Assembly (NCBI GenBank): GCA_004558185.1
Contig: SFDP01000005.1
Span: 1 to 64,000 of the forward strand
Source of the DNA: Lachnospiraceae bacterium
Lineage (GTDB): Bacteria; Bacillota; Clostridia; Lachnospirales; Lachnospiraceae
DNA: 64,000 nucleotides
Direction of reading: 5' to 3'
The position numbers and the translations under genes are program-made. Positions 51,752 through 60,118 of the stretch are shown here, piece by piece (position 1 is the stretch's first letter; the number at the start of each line of letters is the position of its first letter). The notes beneath the pieces are model-generated. The model was given only the letters and a program-made list of their open reading frames with translations, did no database searches and had not been told where the DNA came from.

Positions 51752-52405
51752 CTAAATTAAACCTGGAATGATCTCTGCCAGATATTTTGCCAGGTTCTTG
51801 TGGGCATCCAGACTCAGGTGCATATGGTCATACGGATACATATTCACACCCTTTAATGTACCTGCATCTAAATAGTGAATACCCAGACGCTCGGCCACAT
51901 CCTGGTAAAGGGGTGCCAATGCCTGGGATTTTTCTGCACAATTTTCTCCCATTTCACCATACACCTCTGTATTTTTATAGCCCGGCTCAATGGGAGGCGG
52001 CGTAATCAACAAAATATTGGGAGTATGCCGAAAGGCTGCTGTTGTATCCTTAGCCTTTTGAATCAGCCTTTCCATTCCTTTGGCTACATTGGCAGGGGTG
52101 GCTGCAAATCTTTCTTTGACATCGTTGGTGCCCAACATAATGATCAGTAAATCCACAGGCTTATGGGTCATCAAACAGGGATAAAGATAATTCAGTCCGC
52201 AAAGTCCTTCAAATAGAGGATCCTCAAAGCAGGCAGTTCTTCCCTCCAGGCCTTCTTCTGCTATAAGATAATCCTTTCCCAGATTCTCCTGCAAAAGGCA
52301 GGTCCATCTTTCCTCTTCTGAAAATCTTTCCTTGGTTCTGGAGTTATAACCATGGGTATTGGAATCTCCGAAGCAAAGGATTTTCTTATAAATATTTTTG
52401 GACAT
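51752..52405 (-). CDS. SGNH/GDSL hydrolase
   Basis: A 217-residue esterase-like protein. Block I FGDSNTHGYN contains the catalytic Ser, block III LGTNDVKE the Asn, and block V DHMHLSLDAHKNLA the Asp and His. There is no signal peptide, so it is cytoplasmic. Substrate is probably an acetyl or acyl ester, such as acetylated sugars. It lies 34 bases upstream of the exonuclease gene. Confidence 0.88.
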   Translation of the reverse strand: MSKNIYKKILCFGDSNTHGYNSRTKERFSEEERWTCLLQENLGKDYLIAEEGLEGRTACFEDPLFEGLCGLNYLYPCLMTHKPVDLLIIMLGTNDVKERFAATPANVAKGMERLIQKAKDTTAAFRHTPNILLITPPPIEPGYKNTEVYGEMGENCAEKSQALAPLYQDVAERLGIHYLDAGTLKGVNMYPYDHMHLSLDAHKNLAKYLAEIIPGLI

Positions 52406-52564
52406 CTTTTTCTTCTCCTTTCTCCCAAAAGCATCTGAAATTATACTAATGTACTGGCATATTTACCGCATTTACTATCTTTGACCAGTATAGCATTACA
52501 TAAAATGGATGTAAACCTAATCAGACAGACTTTATATATTAATAATAATTCTCATTTTTATTTA

Positions 52565-52594
52565 TTGACAGTTTGATTCAAATTGTGTTATTGT
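52565..52594 (+). promoter_or_regulatory. Candidate ahpC promoter
   Basis: TTGACA (52565-52570) is followed at 18 bases by TATTGT (52589-52594). The perfect -35 and weak -10 suit a regulated gene. Confidence 0.5.
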
Positions 52595-52602
52595 TGCTTT
52601 AG

Positions 52603-52616
52603 TTAGTTATAACTAA
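52603..52616 (+). promoter_or_regulatory. Palindromic candidate operator of ahpC (PerR/Fur-like)
   Basis: TTAGTTATAACTAA is a perfect 14-base palindrome just downstream of the -10 box. It resembles, but does not match fully, the PerR box (TTATAATNATTATAA). A peroxide-sensing repressor binding here fits with AhpC's role. Confidence 0.45.
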
Positions 52617-52635
52617 TAACTTTTAGTAAGAATAG

Positions 52636-52665
52636 GCTGCTAAAGCAGCAGAATGAGAGGTAAAT
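52636..52665 (+). promoter_or_regulatory. Hairpin/RBS leader element, copy 1
   Basis: GCTGCTAAAGCAGC can form a short hairpin and is followed by AGAATGAGAGGTAAAT and the ahpC start. Copies before two antiporter genes differ in the loop but keep the ribosome site unchanged. Confidence 0.75.
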
Positions 52666-53229
52666 ATGTCTTTAATCAACAAAGAGGTAAGTGATTTTTC
52701 AGTCGAGGCATTCCAGAATAATGCCTTTAAAACGGTAACTAAAGAGGATATAAAGGGAAAATGGAGTGTATTCTTCTTCTATCCCGCTGATTTTACTTTT
52801 ATCTGCCCTACAGAGCTGGAGGATCTTCAGAATAAATACGCTGAATTCAAAAAGATCGGCTGCGAAATTTATTCTGTGTCCACCGATACTCATTTCGTAC
52901 ATAAGGCGTGGCATGATAACTCTGAAAGAATCAGCAAGCTGGAATATCCTATGCTGGCAGACCCTACACACGCATTATCCAATGATTTTGAGGTACTGAT
53001 CGAGGAAAGCGGTCTGGCGGAAAGAGGAACCTTTATCGTTAATCCTGACGGAAAGATCGTTGCTTATGAGATCAATGCCGGTAATGTAGGCCGTAATGCG
53101 GATGAGCTTCTTCGCAAGGTTCAGGCAAGCCAGTTCGTATATGAGCATGGAGATGAGGTTTGCCCTGCTAAATGGCAGCCCGGTGCCGAGACCTTGAAGC
53201 CAAGTCTTGATTTAGTAGGTCAGCTATAA
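52666..53229 (+). CDS. ahpC: Peroxiredoxin AhpC
   Basis: A 187-residue typical 2-Cys peroxiredoxin that reduces H2O2 and organic peroxides. The peroxidatic Cys47 is in FTFICPTELEDL and the resolving Cys in GDEVCPAKWQPG. The reductase normally made from the next gene is broken, so electrons must come from another thioredoxin- or AhpF-like system. It is 14 bases before that gene's ATG. Confidence 0.95.
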   Translation: MSLINKEVSDFSVEAFQNNAFKTVTKEDIKGKWSVFFFYPADFTFICPTELEDLQNKYAEFKKIGCEIYSVSTDTHFVHKAWHDNSERISKLEYPMLADPTHALSNDFEVLIEESGLAERGTFIVNPDGKIVAYEINAGNVGRNADELLRKVQASQFVYEHGDEVCPAKWQPGAETLKPSLDLVGQL

Positions 53230-53243
53230 GGAGGACAGAGGGA

Positions 53244-54009
53244 ATGATAAAAAACTTATATGATGTCATTGTGATCGGCGGTGGGCCAGCAGGGCTTACC
53301 GCCGCCCTCTATCTTGCCAGAGCCAGATACCGGGTTCTGGTTATGGAAAAGGATCATTTCGGCGGAAAATAGAGCTGCCTCTTCTTCCGGCGGACTGTTC
53401 ACCTCGGATATGCTGGCTCAGTTGAATATGGTCTTTACTAAAATGGATGAGGCGCTGGTTCTTATGCTTTATCTGAATGACAAGCCGGTGTCTTTGGAAT
53501 TGAAAAATTATATGGAGGAGCTATCCTCCTTAACGGATAAATTAAGCCTGGTGATGGTAACCGATGATCATCTGAAGGAAGTGGCTGAGGATGAGCTTCC
53601 CTGTGTCCGTATCCATAAGCAGAACGGTACTTTTTCCGGTCTTGCTTTTCACGGAGTTCCGGGTGGCCACGAATTTACCTCCTTCGTTTTGGGTCTCTAC
53701 AATGCCGCAGGGCCAGGACAAGCTATTGAAGATGAGCTTTCAGAAAAAATTAAAGCGATAGAAGATCCTCTGAATCTGAAGATTATGGTCTCTCTTTCCT
53801 GTACCATGTGTCCTGAGCTGGTAACAGCTGCACAGCAGATCGCTTCCCTGAATCCCAAGGTTAGTGCAGAGGTTTATGATTTGAATCATTTCCCTCATCT
53901 TAAAGACAAATACCAGGTGATGAGTGTGCCCTGCATAGTAAGTGACAATGGTAAGATCAGCTTTGGGAAAAAGAATATCCGCCAGATCATAGAATGGCTG
54001 TCCGAATAA
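53244..54009 (+). pseudogene. Broken ahpF/thioredoxin-reductase-like gene (internal deletion)
   Basis: The ATG at 53244, preceded by AAGGAGG, opens a frame encoding DVIVIGGGPAGLTAALYLAR...HFGGK, the N-terminal FAD-binding motif of a thioredoxin reductase/AhpF-type protein, which stops with TAG at 53370. From about 53375 to 54009, in another frame, lies the end of the protein: RAASSSGGLFTSDML and a double thioredoxin-fold domain with VSLSCTMCPELV (redox CxxC). About 270 codons with the rest of the flavin and NAD(P)H domains are missing. The product cannot be an active reductase, although the C-terminal domain could still be made from an internal start. A large deletion or an assembly error both explain it. 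Confidence 0.88.
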
Positions 54010-54029
54010 AATCATACTCTTTGACAATC

Positions 54030-54074
54030 AAGCGTAGCATTTCTTTAATAGAATGTTACGCTTAATTTTTTCCC
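54030..54074 (+). terminator. Terminator of ahpC and the broken reductase
   Basis: AAGCGTAGCATT pairs with AATGTTACGCTT, and AATTTTTT follows. It lies 20 bases past the stop codon. Confidence 0.8.
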
Positions 54075-54126
54075 ACTTACAAAAGTCCTTTTATCTAAAT
54101 AATCTACAATGGTAAAAACCATGGTA

Positions 54127-54163
54127 GAAAAAAGGAGTCATTGCATAGCAATGACCCCTTCCC
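54127..54163 (-). terminator. Terminator of nifJ
   Basis: On the minus strand GGGGTCATTGC pairs with GCAATGACTCC, followed by TTTTTT. It lies five bases after the nifJ stop. A second small palindrome, CTACAATGGT/ACCATGGTAG, lies just beyond. Confidence 0.8.
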
Positions 54164-54167
54164 TTTT

Positions 54168-57100
54168 TTATTTTCCATCACGGAGATTGAGTAATCTCTG
54201 ATAACGATATTCTGCATCCTTTCTGGTCTTCTCCAGTAATTCCTTGGCAGCCTCTTCTCCCTTGATCTTAGGAAGCTGGGAGAAACGTGTTTCGTTTTCA
54301 AGGAACTCCTCAAACTTATCGAAGTCAGGCTCCTTGGAATCGATGGTCAAAGGCTGTTCCTTTCTGGGATCGAAACGATACAGTACCAGATAGCCACACT
54401 CTACGGCCTTTAACTGGCTCTTCTGGTGATTTGCCAGCCCTCCCTTGATGCCGTGCTCAATACAAGGAGAGTATGCCATGATCAGTGAAGGTCCATCGTA
54501 GCTCTCAGCTTCTCTTAAAGCCTTGATGGTCTGTACCTTGTTGGCACCCATGGAAATCTGAGCAACATATACATGGCCGTAAGCCATGGCAATCATACCC
54601 AGGTCTTTCTTCGCCTCATTCTTACCGCCTGCTGCAAATTTGGCAATACTTGCTGCAGGAGATGCTTTGGAGGACTGACCTCCGGTATTGGAGTAAACCT
54701 CTGTATCCAGTACCAGAACATTCACATTCAGGTTGTTAGCCAGTACATGATCTAATCCGCCGTAGCCGATATCATATGCCCAGCCGTCACCACCGATAAT
54801 CCATACAGATTTGCTTACCAGGTCACGCTCAAGCTCAAGCAGTTCTTTAACTGCTTCACAACTGCTTGCCTTTACTCCGTCAATAATCGGTTTAACCAGC
54901 TCACGCTGTTTGTCTCTGTCATTTCCTGCTGCTATATAAAGCTCAAAAGCAGTTTTAAGAGGTGCCTCCACCTTATCCAGATTATTTTCCATCAGTTCAA
55001 GGATACGAGCCTCTTTTACATTCTGAGCAAGAGCCATACCATAACCAAACTCCGCATTATCCTCAAACAGGGAGTTTGCCCAGGCTACACCACAGCCATT
55101 CTTATCATTTACGAAGGGTGAAGAGGGTGTACTGGAGGAATAAATCATGGAACATCCTGTTGCGTTAGCTACCATCATATCCTTACCGAAGAGCTGGGAT
55201 ACCAGTTTATAGTAAGGAGTTTCACCACAACCCGGACAAGCGCCTGATACCTCAAAATAAGGCATTGCAAACTGGGTTCCTTTAATCGTATCCATGCTGA
55301 AGTATTCTGTCTTATAAGGAACCTCTTTGTACAGGTAGTCTGCCAAAGGAACCTCTTCCAACTGAGGTTTAACATCAACCATTTCCAGTGCCTTGTTTCC
55401 TGCTTTACCGGGGCATTCCACAGCACACAGGTTACATCCTACGCAGTTATCAGGAGATACCTGCACACGATACTGCAAATCCTCTACTCCCTTACCCATT
55501 GCCTTAAGGGTTTCGAATTCCATCGGCGCATTCTTCACTTCCTCATCGGTCAGCAGGAAGGTACGGATGGTTCCATGAGGACATACCATAGAACAGATTC
55601 CGCACTGAATACAGTTTTCCGGCTTCCAGCAGGGTACCTGTGCCGCAATGGTTCTCTTTTCCTGATAGGAAACATTATTTCTGATAGAGCCATCTAAGAG
55701 ATTGTGCTTGGTAAATGCACTTACCGGTAAGTCATAGCCTTCCAGATGATTGATCCGTGCTACGTGCTCATCAAAATATTCATCTCCGGTTTTTTTTCTT
55801 TCCAGCTTATCCGTAAATGCTGCCCATTCAGGCTTAACCGTAATTTCTTCCAGGCCTTCCTTGCCCAGGTCGATAGCCTTCCAGTTTAACTGAACGATTT
55901 CATCGCCTTTTTTCGCATAGGATTTCTTTGCTGCTGCCTTCATATATTCTACTGCTGTATCATAAGGCATGATCTGTGTATTTAATGCAAAGAATGCAGA
56001 CTGCAGAATGGTATTGGTTCTTCTTCCCATGCCGATCTTCTGTGCAATGTCTGTTGCATCAATAATGTAGAATTTGGCTTCCTTCTTTGCCAGGTCTGCC
56101 AGCATCTTCTTCGGCAGCTTCTCCTCAAGCTCATCCTTCTTGAAGGTGGTGTTCAACAGGAAGGTACCGCCCTTCTTCAGGCTGGATACCATGTCATATT
56201 TGTAAACGTAGGAATCCAGTGAGCAGGAAACAAAATCTGCATTATTAATATAATAGGTAGAGCGAATAGGTGATTTACCGAATCTCAAATGAGAACGGGT
56301 TACACCGCCGGCCTTTTTGGAATCGTATGCAAAATATGCCTGTACATACTGATCGGTATTATCACCAATAATCTTGATTGAGTTTTTATTCGCACTAACC
56401 GTACCATCACTACCCAATCCGTAGAACAGACAGGAGGTATAATCACTATTTACGGTAAAGTCCGCATCAGCCGTGAGAGATAAGTGGGTCAAATCATCTT
56501 CAATACCAATGGTGAATTCCTGCTTAGGCGCATCCTTTTTCAGTTCATCATAAACTGCTTTGATCTGAGCAGGAGTTGTGTCCTTGGAGCCCAAACCGTA
56601 ACGGCCGCTGATAATAGTCAGGTCTTTCTTATCCTTAAGTGCATGAAGCACATCCAGATACAGAGGCTCAGCACCGCCTAATTCCTTTGTACGGTTGAGT
56701 ACTGCAATCTTCTTCACGGTGTCCGGTAAAACTGCAGTCAGGTATTTTACGGAGAAAGGACGATACAAATGTACTTTGATCAAGCCAACCTTTTCTCCTC
56801 GAGCATTGAGAGTGTCGATAGTTTCCTTAATGGTTTCTGTTACAGACGCCATAGCTACAATAACTCTGTCTGCATCAGGTGCACCATAATAAGTGAAGGG
56901 TGCATATTCCCGGCCGGTAATCTCAGATACCTTCTTCATATAAGCAGCCACAATGTCCGGAACAGCCGCATAATGCAGGTTCTGTGCCTCTCTTCCCTGG
57001 AAGAAAATATCATCATTCTCGGCACCGCCACGGGTAACCGGATTCGTATGAGGATTGAGTGCATTGGCTTTGAATTTCTCCAGTGCTTCTTTATTCAATA

Positions 57101-57680
57101 GCTTTCCTAAGATTTCATAATCCATAACCTCAACCTTCTGAATCTCGTGAGAGGTTCTGAATCCGTCAAAGAAATGAATAAACGGTACACTTCCTTCAAT
57201 TGCTGCCAGGTGTGCAACACCGGCAAGATCCATAACCTCCTGAACGGAATGGCTGGCAAGCATCGGAACACCGGTCTGACGGCAGGCAAAAATATCCTCA
57301 TGATCTCCAAAAATATTCAATGCACGGCTGGCGATAGCACGGGCTGCCACATGGATTACTCCAGGCAGACATTCACCAACCATTTTGTAAATGTTGGGAA
57401 TCATTAACAAAAGACCCTGGGAAGCAGTAAAGGTTGTGGATAAAGCACCTCCCTGCAAAGCACCGTGAACAGCACCTGCTGCACCACCTTCGGACTGCAT
57501 CTCTACTACCTTAACGCTGGTTCCGAAAATGTTCTTTCTTCCCCCCGCACTCCAGGCATCTACTACTTCTGCCATGGTAGAAGACGGCGTAATGGGATAG
57601 ATACCGGCAACTTCTGTAAAAGCATAGGCGCAATGTGCTGCGGCGGTATTACCATCCATTGACATGAATTGCTTACTCAT
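54168..57680 (-). CDS. nifJ: Pyruvate:ferredoxin (flavodoxin) oxidoreductase
   Basis: A 1170-residue single-chain PFOR that converts pyruvate and CoA to acetyl-CoA, CO2 and reduced ferredoxin. In order: pyrimidine-binding domain (GNTAAAHCAYAFTEVAGIYPITPSS), transketolase-type middle domain, a ferredoxin domain with two 4Fe-4S motifs (CIQCGICSMVCPHG and CVGCNLCAVECPG), and the TPP-binding C-terminal domain with GCSMIYSSSTPSSPF and WIIGGDGWAYDIGYGG. Length is normal. The start at 57680 follows AAGGAGG. It is a central enzyme of anaerobic metabolism and is expected to be highly expressed; it has its own promoter and terminator. Confidence 0.97.
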   Translation of the reverse strand: MSKQFMSMDGNTAAAHCAYAFTEVAGIYPITPSSTMAEVVDAWSAGGRKNIFGTSVKVVEMQSEGGAAGAVHGALQGGALSTTFTASQGLLLMIPNIYKMVGECLPGVIHVAARAIASRALNIFGDHEDIFACRQTGVPMLASHSVQEVMDLAGVAHLAAIEGSVPFIHFFDGFRTSHEIQKVEVMDYEILGKLLNKEALEKFKANALNPHTNPVTRGGAENDDIFFQGREAQNLHYAAVPDIVAAYMKKVSEITGREYAPFTYYGAPDADRVIVAMASVTETIKETIDTLNARGEKVGLIKVHLYRPFSVKYLTAVLPDTVKKIAVLNRTKELGGAEPLYLDVLHALKDKKDLTIISGRYGLGSKDTTPAQIKAVYDELKKDAPKQEFTIGIEDDLTHLSLTADADFTVNSDYTSCLFYGLGSDGTVSANKNSIKIIGDNTDQYVQAYFAYDSKKAGGVTRSHLRFGKSPIRSTYYINNADFVSCSLDSYVYKYDMVSSLKKGGTFLLNTTFKKDELEEKLPKKMLADLAKKEAKFYIIDATDIAQKIGMGRRTNTILQSAFFALNTQIMPYDTAVEYMKAAAKKSYAKKGDEIVQLNWKAIDLGKEGLEEITVKPEWAAFTDKLERKKTGDEYFDEHVARINHLEGYDLPVSAFTKHNLLDGSIRNNVSYQEKRTIAAQVPCWKPENCIQCGICSMVCPHGTIRTFLLTDEEVKNAPMEFETLKAMGKGVEDLQYRVQVSPDNCVGCNLCAVECPGKAGNKALEMVDVKPQLEEVPLADYLYKEVPYKTEYFSMDTIKGTQFAMPYFEVSGACPGCGETPYYKLVSQLFGKDMMVANATGCSMIYSSSTPSSPFVNDKNGCGVAWANSLFEDNAEFGYGMALAQNVKEARILELMENNLDKVEAPLKTAFELYIAAGNDRDKQRELVKPIIDGVKASSCEAVKELLELERDLVSKSVWIIGGDGWAYDIGYGGLDHVLANNLNVNVLVLDTEVYSNTGGQSSKASPAASIAKFAAGGKNEAKKDLGMIAMAYGHVYVAQISMGANKVQTIKALREAESYDGPSLIMAYSPCIEHGIKGGLANHQKSQLKAVECGYLVLYRFDPRKEQPLTIDSKEPDFDKFEEFLENETRFSQLPKIKGEEAAKELLEKTRKDAEYRYQRLLNLRDGK

Positions 57681-57756
57681 AAGATTTTCCTCCTTCAATT
57701 AATACATACCTGTAATTATCATCTGTTTAAAGCAGATTCATCAAACTACTATTGTG

Positions 57757-57765
57757 ATTATATCA
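57757..57765 (-). promoter_or_regulatory. Extended -10 promoter of nifJ
   Basis: On the minus strand TGATATAAT is an extended -10 box about 75 bases before the nifJ start. No TTGACA-like -35 box is seen at 17 bases. Confidence 0.6.
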
Positions 57766-57889
57766 TAAGTTAGTAATCTTTCCTATACTCGAACTTATTT
57801 TCTCTTAATTTTTTTCTGTATTTTACAAATTTCTCCGCCACTTTTTGTCCTTTTCCTTTTTTGAGCCTTAATCTTACCATTCTCTATTG

Positions 57890-58543
57890 CTAATCCAGCT
57901 CCTCCAGCCTTTTACGATCAATAATTTCCACCGTTCCGCGGGTCAGCCTGATCATATCCTCATTTTGAAAATATCGAAGCATCCGGGTAACCACCTCTCT
58001 GGCTGTCCCCAAATGATTGGCAATTTTTTCATGGGTTATTTTCAATACCAGGCTATCCTCTACTTTACTTTCCTCCAGCAAAAAGGCCGCAAGCCTTTTA
58101 TCAAAGCTTTTCCACATAATTTGCTCCATCAGCCACATTACCTCTGACAATCTGCCGGCCATAATTTGATTCATATAGTTTGCCATGGGTGCAGACTCCT
58201 CCATAATCTCTTTTAGCACATTAGGGGGAATGATCCACACTACAGAATCCTTTTCTGCCTCTATGGTAATATCAAACTGAATATTCTGCATTACACAGGA
58301 GGCAGAAAATATACAGATATCCATTTCAAAAAGGCGATAGATCGTTACCTCTCTTCCCTCCTCTGAATAGATATAGGCTCTAAACTGACCGGATTCCACT
58401 AACAACAGACCCAGACAGGTCATCGAGCCATTATGTACAATGGTTCCTTTTTTTACCTTACGACAGATCACGGTAGCCGAGAGCCTGTCCTGCTGGCTTT
58501 TCGTTAATTTATTCCAAATAAGAAAATTATCTTCAAATTTCAT
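57890..58543 (-). CDS. Crp/Fnr-family transcription regulator
   Basis: A 217-residue regulator with an N-terminal cyclic-nucleotide-like beta-barrel (GTIVHNGSMTCLGLLLVESGQFRAYIYSEEGREVTIYRLF) and a C-terminal winged helix with ITHEKIANHLGTAREVVTRMLRYFQ as recognition motif. The four-Cys cluster of Fnr is not present, though a CIFSASC pair could be redox-sensitive. The start at 58543 follows GGAGGTAAGG. It lies upstream of nifJ on the same strand and may control it and nearby redox genes; the family 2 element ends just 15 bases before its start. Confidence 0.88.
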   Translation of the reverse strand: MKFEDNFLIWNKLTKSQQDRLSATVICRKVKKGTIVHNGSMTCLGLLLVESGQFRAYIYSEEGREVTIYRLFEMDICIFSASCVMQNIQFDITIEAEKDSVVWIIPPNVLKEIMEESAPMANYMNQIMAGRLSEVMWLMEQIMWKSFDKRLAAFLLEESKVEDSLVLKITHEKIANHLGTAREVVTRMLRYFQNEDMIRLTRGTVEIIDRKRLEELD

Positions 58544-58557
58544 CCTTACCTCCATTC

Positions 58558-58723
58558 CTAGTATAACGGTTCATAAATAACTCGACGATAAACGCAGAAT
58601 ATTTTTTTGAGTGTGCAGTTTCAAAAACGTAGGCGTAGCGGGCTACGCTGAGGATGTTGAAGCTGTGCAATCGGAAAAATAGTCAAGTTATAGAGTCGGG
58701 TTATTTTGAAACCGTTATACTAG
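58558..58723. repeat. Family 2 element, copy B
   Basis: A 166-bp element with imperfect 28-bp inverted ends (CTAGTATAACGGTT-CATAA and its inverse, ending CCGTTATACTAG). The interior carries CGTAGC-GGGCTACG and matches the inverted interior of copy A (12711-12877). It lies directly before the Crp/Fnr gene, replacing the usual promoter space. Confidence 0.85.
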
Positions 58724-58980
58724 CTTCATCCATTCCACAGGCGCAGCTACATCTCTGCAGATGATTTTGTATGTACACAAAAGTTCTAATTATTCATCAT
58801 CAGGGTATTGTCAATTCCCAGTCGAATAGCCTGGCTTATGTAAAAAGGAAAGACATTGAAAATACTACATTTTCAATGTCTTTCATCATGACTAAACTAA
58901 ATCAGACTCTCAGCCTGTTTATTGATTTATCTTATCATAAAACATCTTAACCCCACAAGAAAAATTATTAATAATTCAGC
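58724..58980. other. Gene-free stretch with one long hairpin
   Basis: No credible coding frame, tRNA or known RNA motif is seen here. The only structure is a perfect 16-bp inverted repeat at 58848-58884. The stretch is bounded by the family 2 element on one side and the 97-bp repeat on the other, so it may be a decayed remnant of a lost gene. Confidence 0.5.
58848..58884. terminator. Perfect 16-bp hairpin in gene-free region
   Basis: GAAAGACATTGAAAAT pairs with ATTTTCAATGTCTTTC over a five-base loop. No T-run follows on either strand and no gene ends nearby. It may be the terminator of a lost gene or a small structured element. Confidence 0.4.
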
Positions 58981-59077
58981 GCACCACGATACGCGAATAT
59001 TTTGCAGGATTGTGGGAGTACGAAGTACGTAACAATCCGTAGGTATCATAGTTAGGGGCTTTTGACCCTAACATCAT
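58981..59077. repeat. Dispersed 97-bp repeat, copy 2 (family 3)
   Basis: Matches 10-106 with about three differences. The second stem is stronger here: GTTAGGG pairs with CCCTAAC, where copy 1 has TTAGAGG and CCTAGC. The first stem GGATTGT/ACAATCC is unchanged. A TATAAT lies shortly after the repeat at 59083-59090. Confidence 0.75.
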
Positions 59078-59154
59078 TTTATGCTATAATTATCGGGCTC
59101 AATAAACTCAGAGATAGCTTACTTTAATTCTCAGTTTTTGTATCATGAATTTTG

Positions 59155-59255
59155 CTGACTATTCAGAGCCATGCAAATTTTCAATGAAATAAACATTCTG
59201 CTTGCATGAATGGACATATCATTGAACATATATGGCGATTGGAGTTCTGAACAGG
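59155..59255. repeat. Family 1 element, short form (1e)
   Basis: A 101-bp element with ends CTATTCAGAGCC / GGAGTTCTGAACAG, flanked by the 9-bp direct repeat TGAATTTTG (59146-59154 and 59256-59264). The core matches the AAATGTTC-type hairpin of 1c, somewhat decayed. It lies 45 bases upstream of the TraX-like gene. Confidence 0.85.
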
Positions 59256-59299
59256 TGAATTTTGTAAGTATTAAAATTTAATTTTCGAAAGAGGACTCT

Positions 59300-60034
59300 A
59301 TGAATAATCTAATAAAAAATATCAATGATTCTTGTAAAAGGCTTCAATTTCTTTCCGGTGCATCACTAAAGTATATCGCAATGATATCCATGCTTGCAGA
59401 CCATGTGAACAAAGCTCTGATCTGGCCCAATCTGACTTCAGATCATGGAGCTCTTGCAACGGTGAGCAATCTGTTTGGGATAATCGGCAGGATTGCCTTT
59501 CCCCTGTTCTGTTTTTTTCTGGTTGAGGGCTATTTCAAAACGCAAAGTCGAATAAAATATCTGCTTAATTTGCTGGTTTTCGGGATGATCTCAGAGGTAC
59601 CCTTTGATATGTTTACAACGGCGAGCTTTTTTAATATGAACTGGAATAATGTTATGTTCACTTTGGCCTTAGTCCTTATCACCATCTGGAGCATAGATAC
59701 ACTGAAGGAAAGAATAAAAAGCAAGGTTATCTGGGTTTTTGTCTCCTTAGTCATTGTTACAGTAATAGGCATATTTTCGATGAATTATGGGTTCGACTAT
59801 GAGCATCATGCTATTTTTATCGGTTATTTCTTCTATCTTTTCTATAAGATACCGATTTTGAGAGCTGTTCTTGGTTACCTCTCTATTTTTTCTGAGCCCT
59901 GGTCACTTTTGGGCTTCGGTCTGACTCTTACCTATAATGGCAAGCGCGGTAAGCAGTGTAAAATGCTGAATTACTGGTTTTATCCGGTTCATTTACTTAT
60001 TCTGGGCCTGCTCCGTCTTTATTTTGGTTATTAA
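59300..60034 (+). CDS. TraX-family membrane protein (acyltransferase-like)
   Basis: A 244-residue protein with seven or eight membrane helices. SGASLKYIAMISMLADHVNKAL, FPLFCFFLVEGYFKTQS, ISEVPFDMF and the final YWFYPVHLLILGLLRLYF match TraX-like proteins; TraX of the F plasmid acetylates pilin. The chromosomal role in Firmicutes is unknown, perhaps modification of a surface polymer. AGAGG precedes the start. Promoter space upstream is occupied by repeats. Confidence 0.85.
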   Translation: MNNLIKNINDSCKRLQFLSGASLKYIAMISMLADHVNKALIWPNLTSDHGALATVSNLFGIIGRIAFPLFCFFLVEGYFKTQSRIKYLLNLLVFGMISEVPFDMFTTASFFNMNWNNVMFTLALVLITIWSIDTLKERIKSKVIWVFVSLVIVTVIGIFSMNYGFDYEHHAIFIGYFFYLFYKIPILRAVLGYLSIFSEPWSLLGFGLTLTYNGKRGKQCKMLNYWFYPVHLLILGLLRLYFGY

Positions 60035-60054
60035 ATACTTCGGTTTTTGATAAA

Positions 60055-60104
60055 AAAATTCCTCGGTGATTTCGGATATCTTTCCAAATCATCGAGGAAT
60101 TTCT
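60055..60104. terminator. Terminator between the TraX-like gene and the XpaC-like gene
   Basis: AAATTCCTCG-TGATTT pairs with AAATCA-CGAGGAATTT over an 11-base loop. The genes are convergent and both sides have T or A runs, so it probably serves both. Confidence 0.75.
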
Positions 60105-60118
60105 ATGTCAATATATAG

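Noticed and set aside
53361..53380. Programmed frameshift or stop readthrough in the ahpF-like gene
   Set aside because: About 270 codons of the flavin and NAD(P)H domains are missing, so readthrough could not restore the protein; a deletion explains it better.
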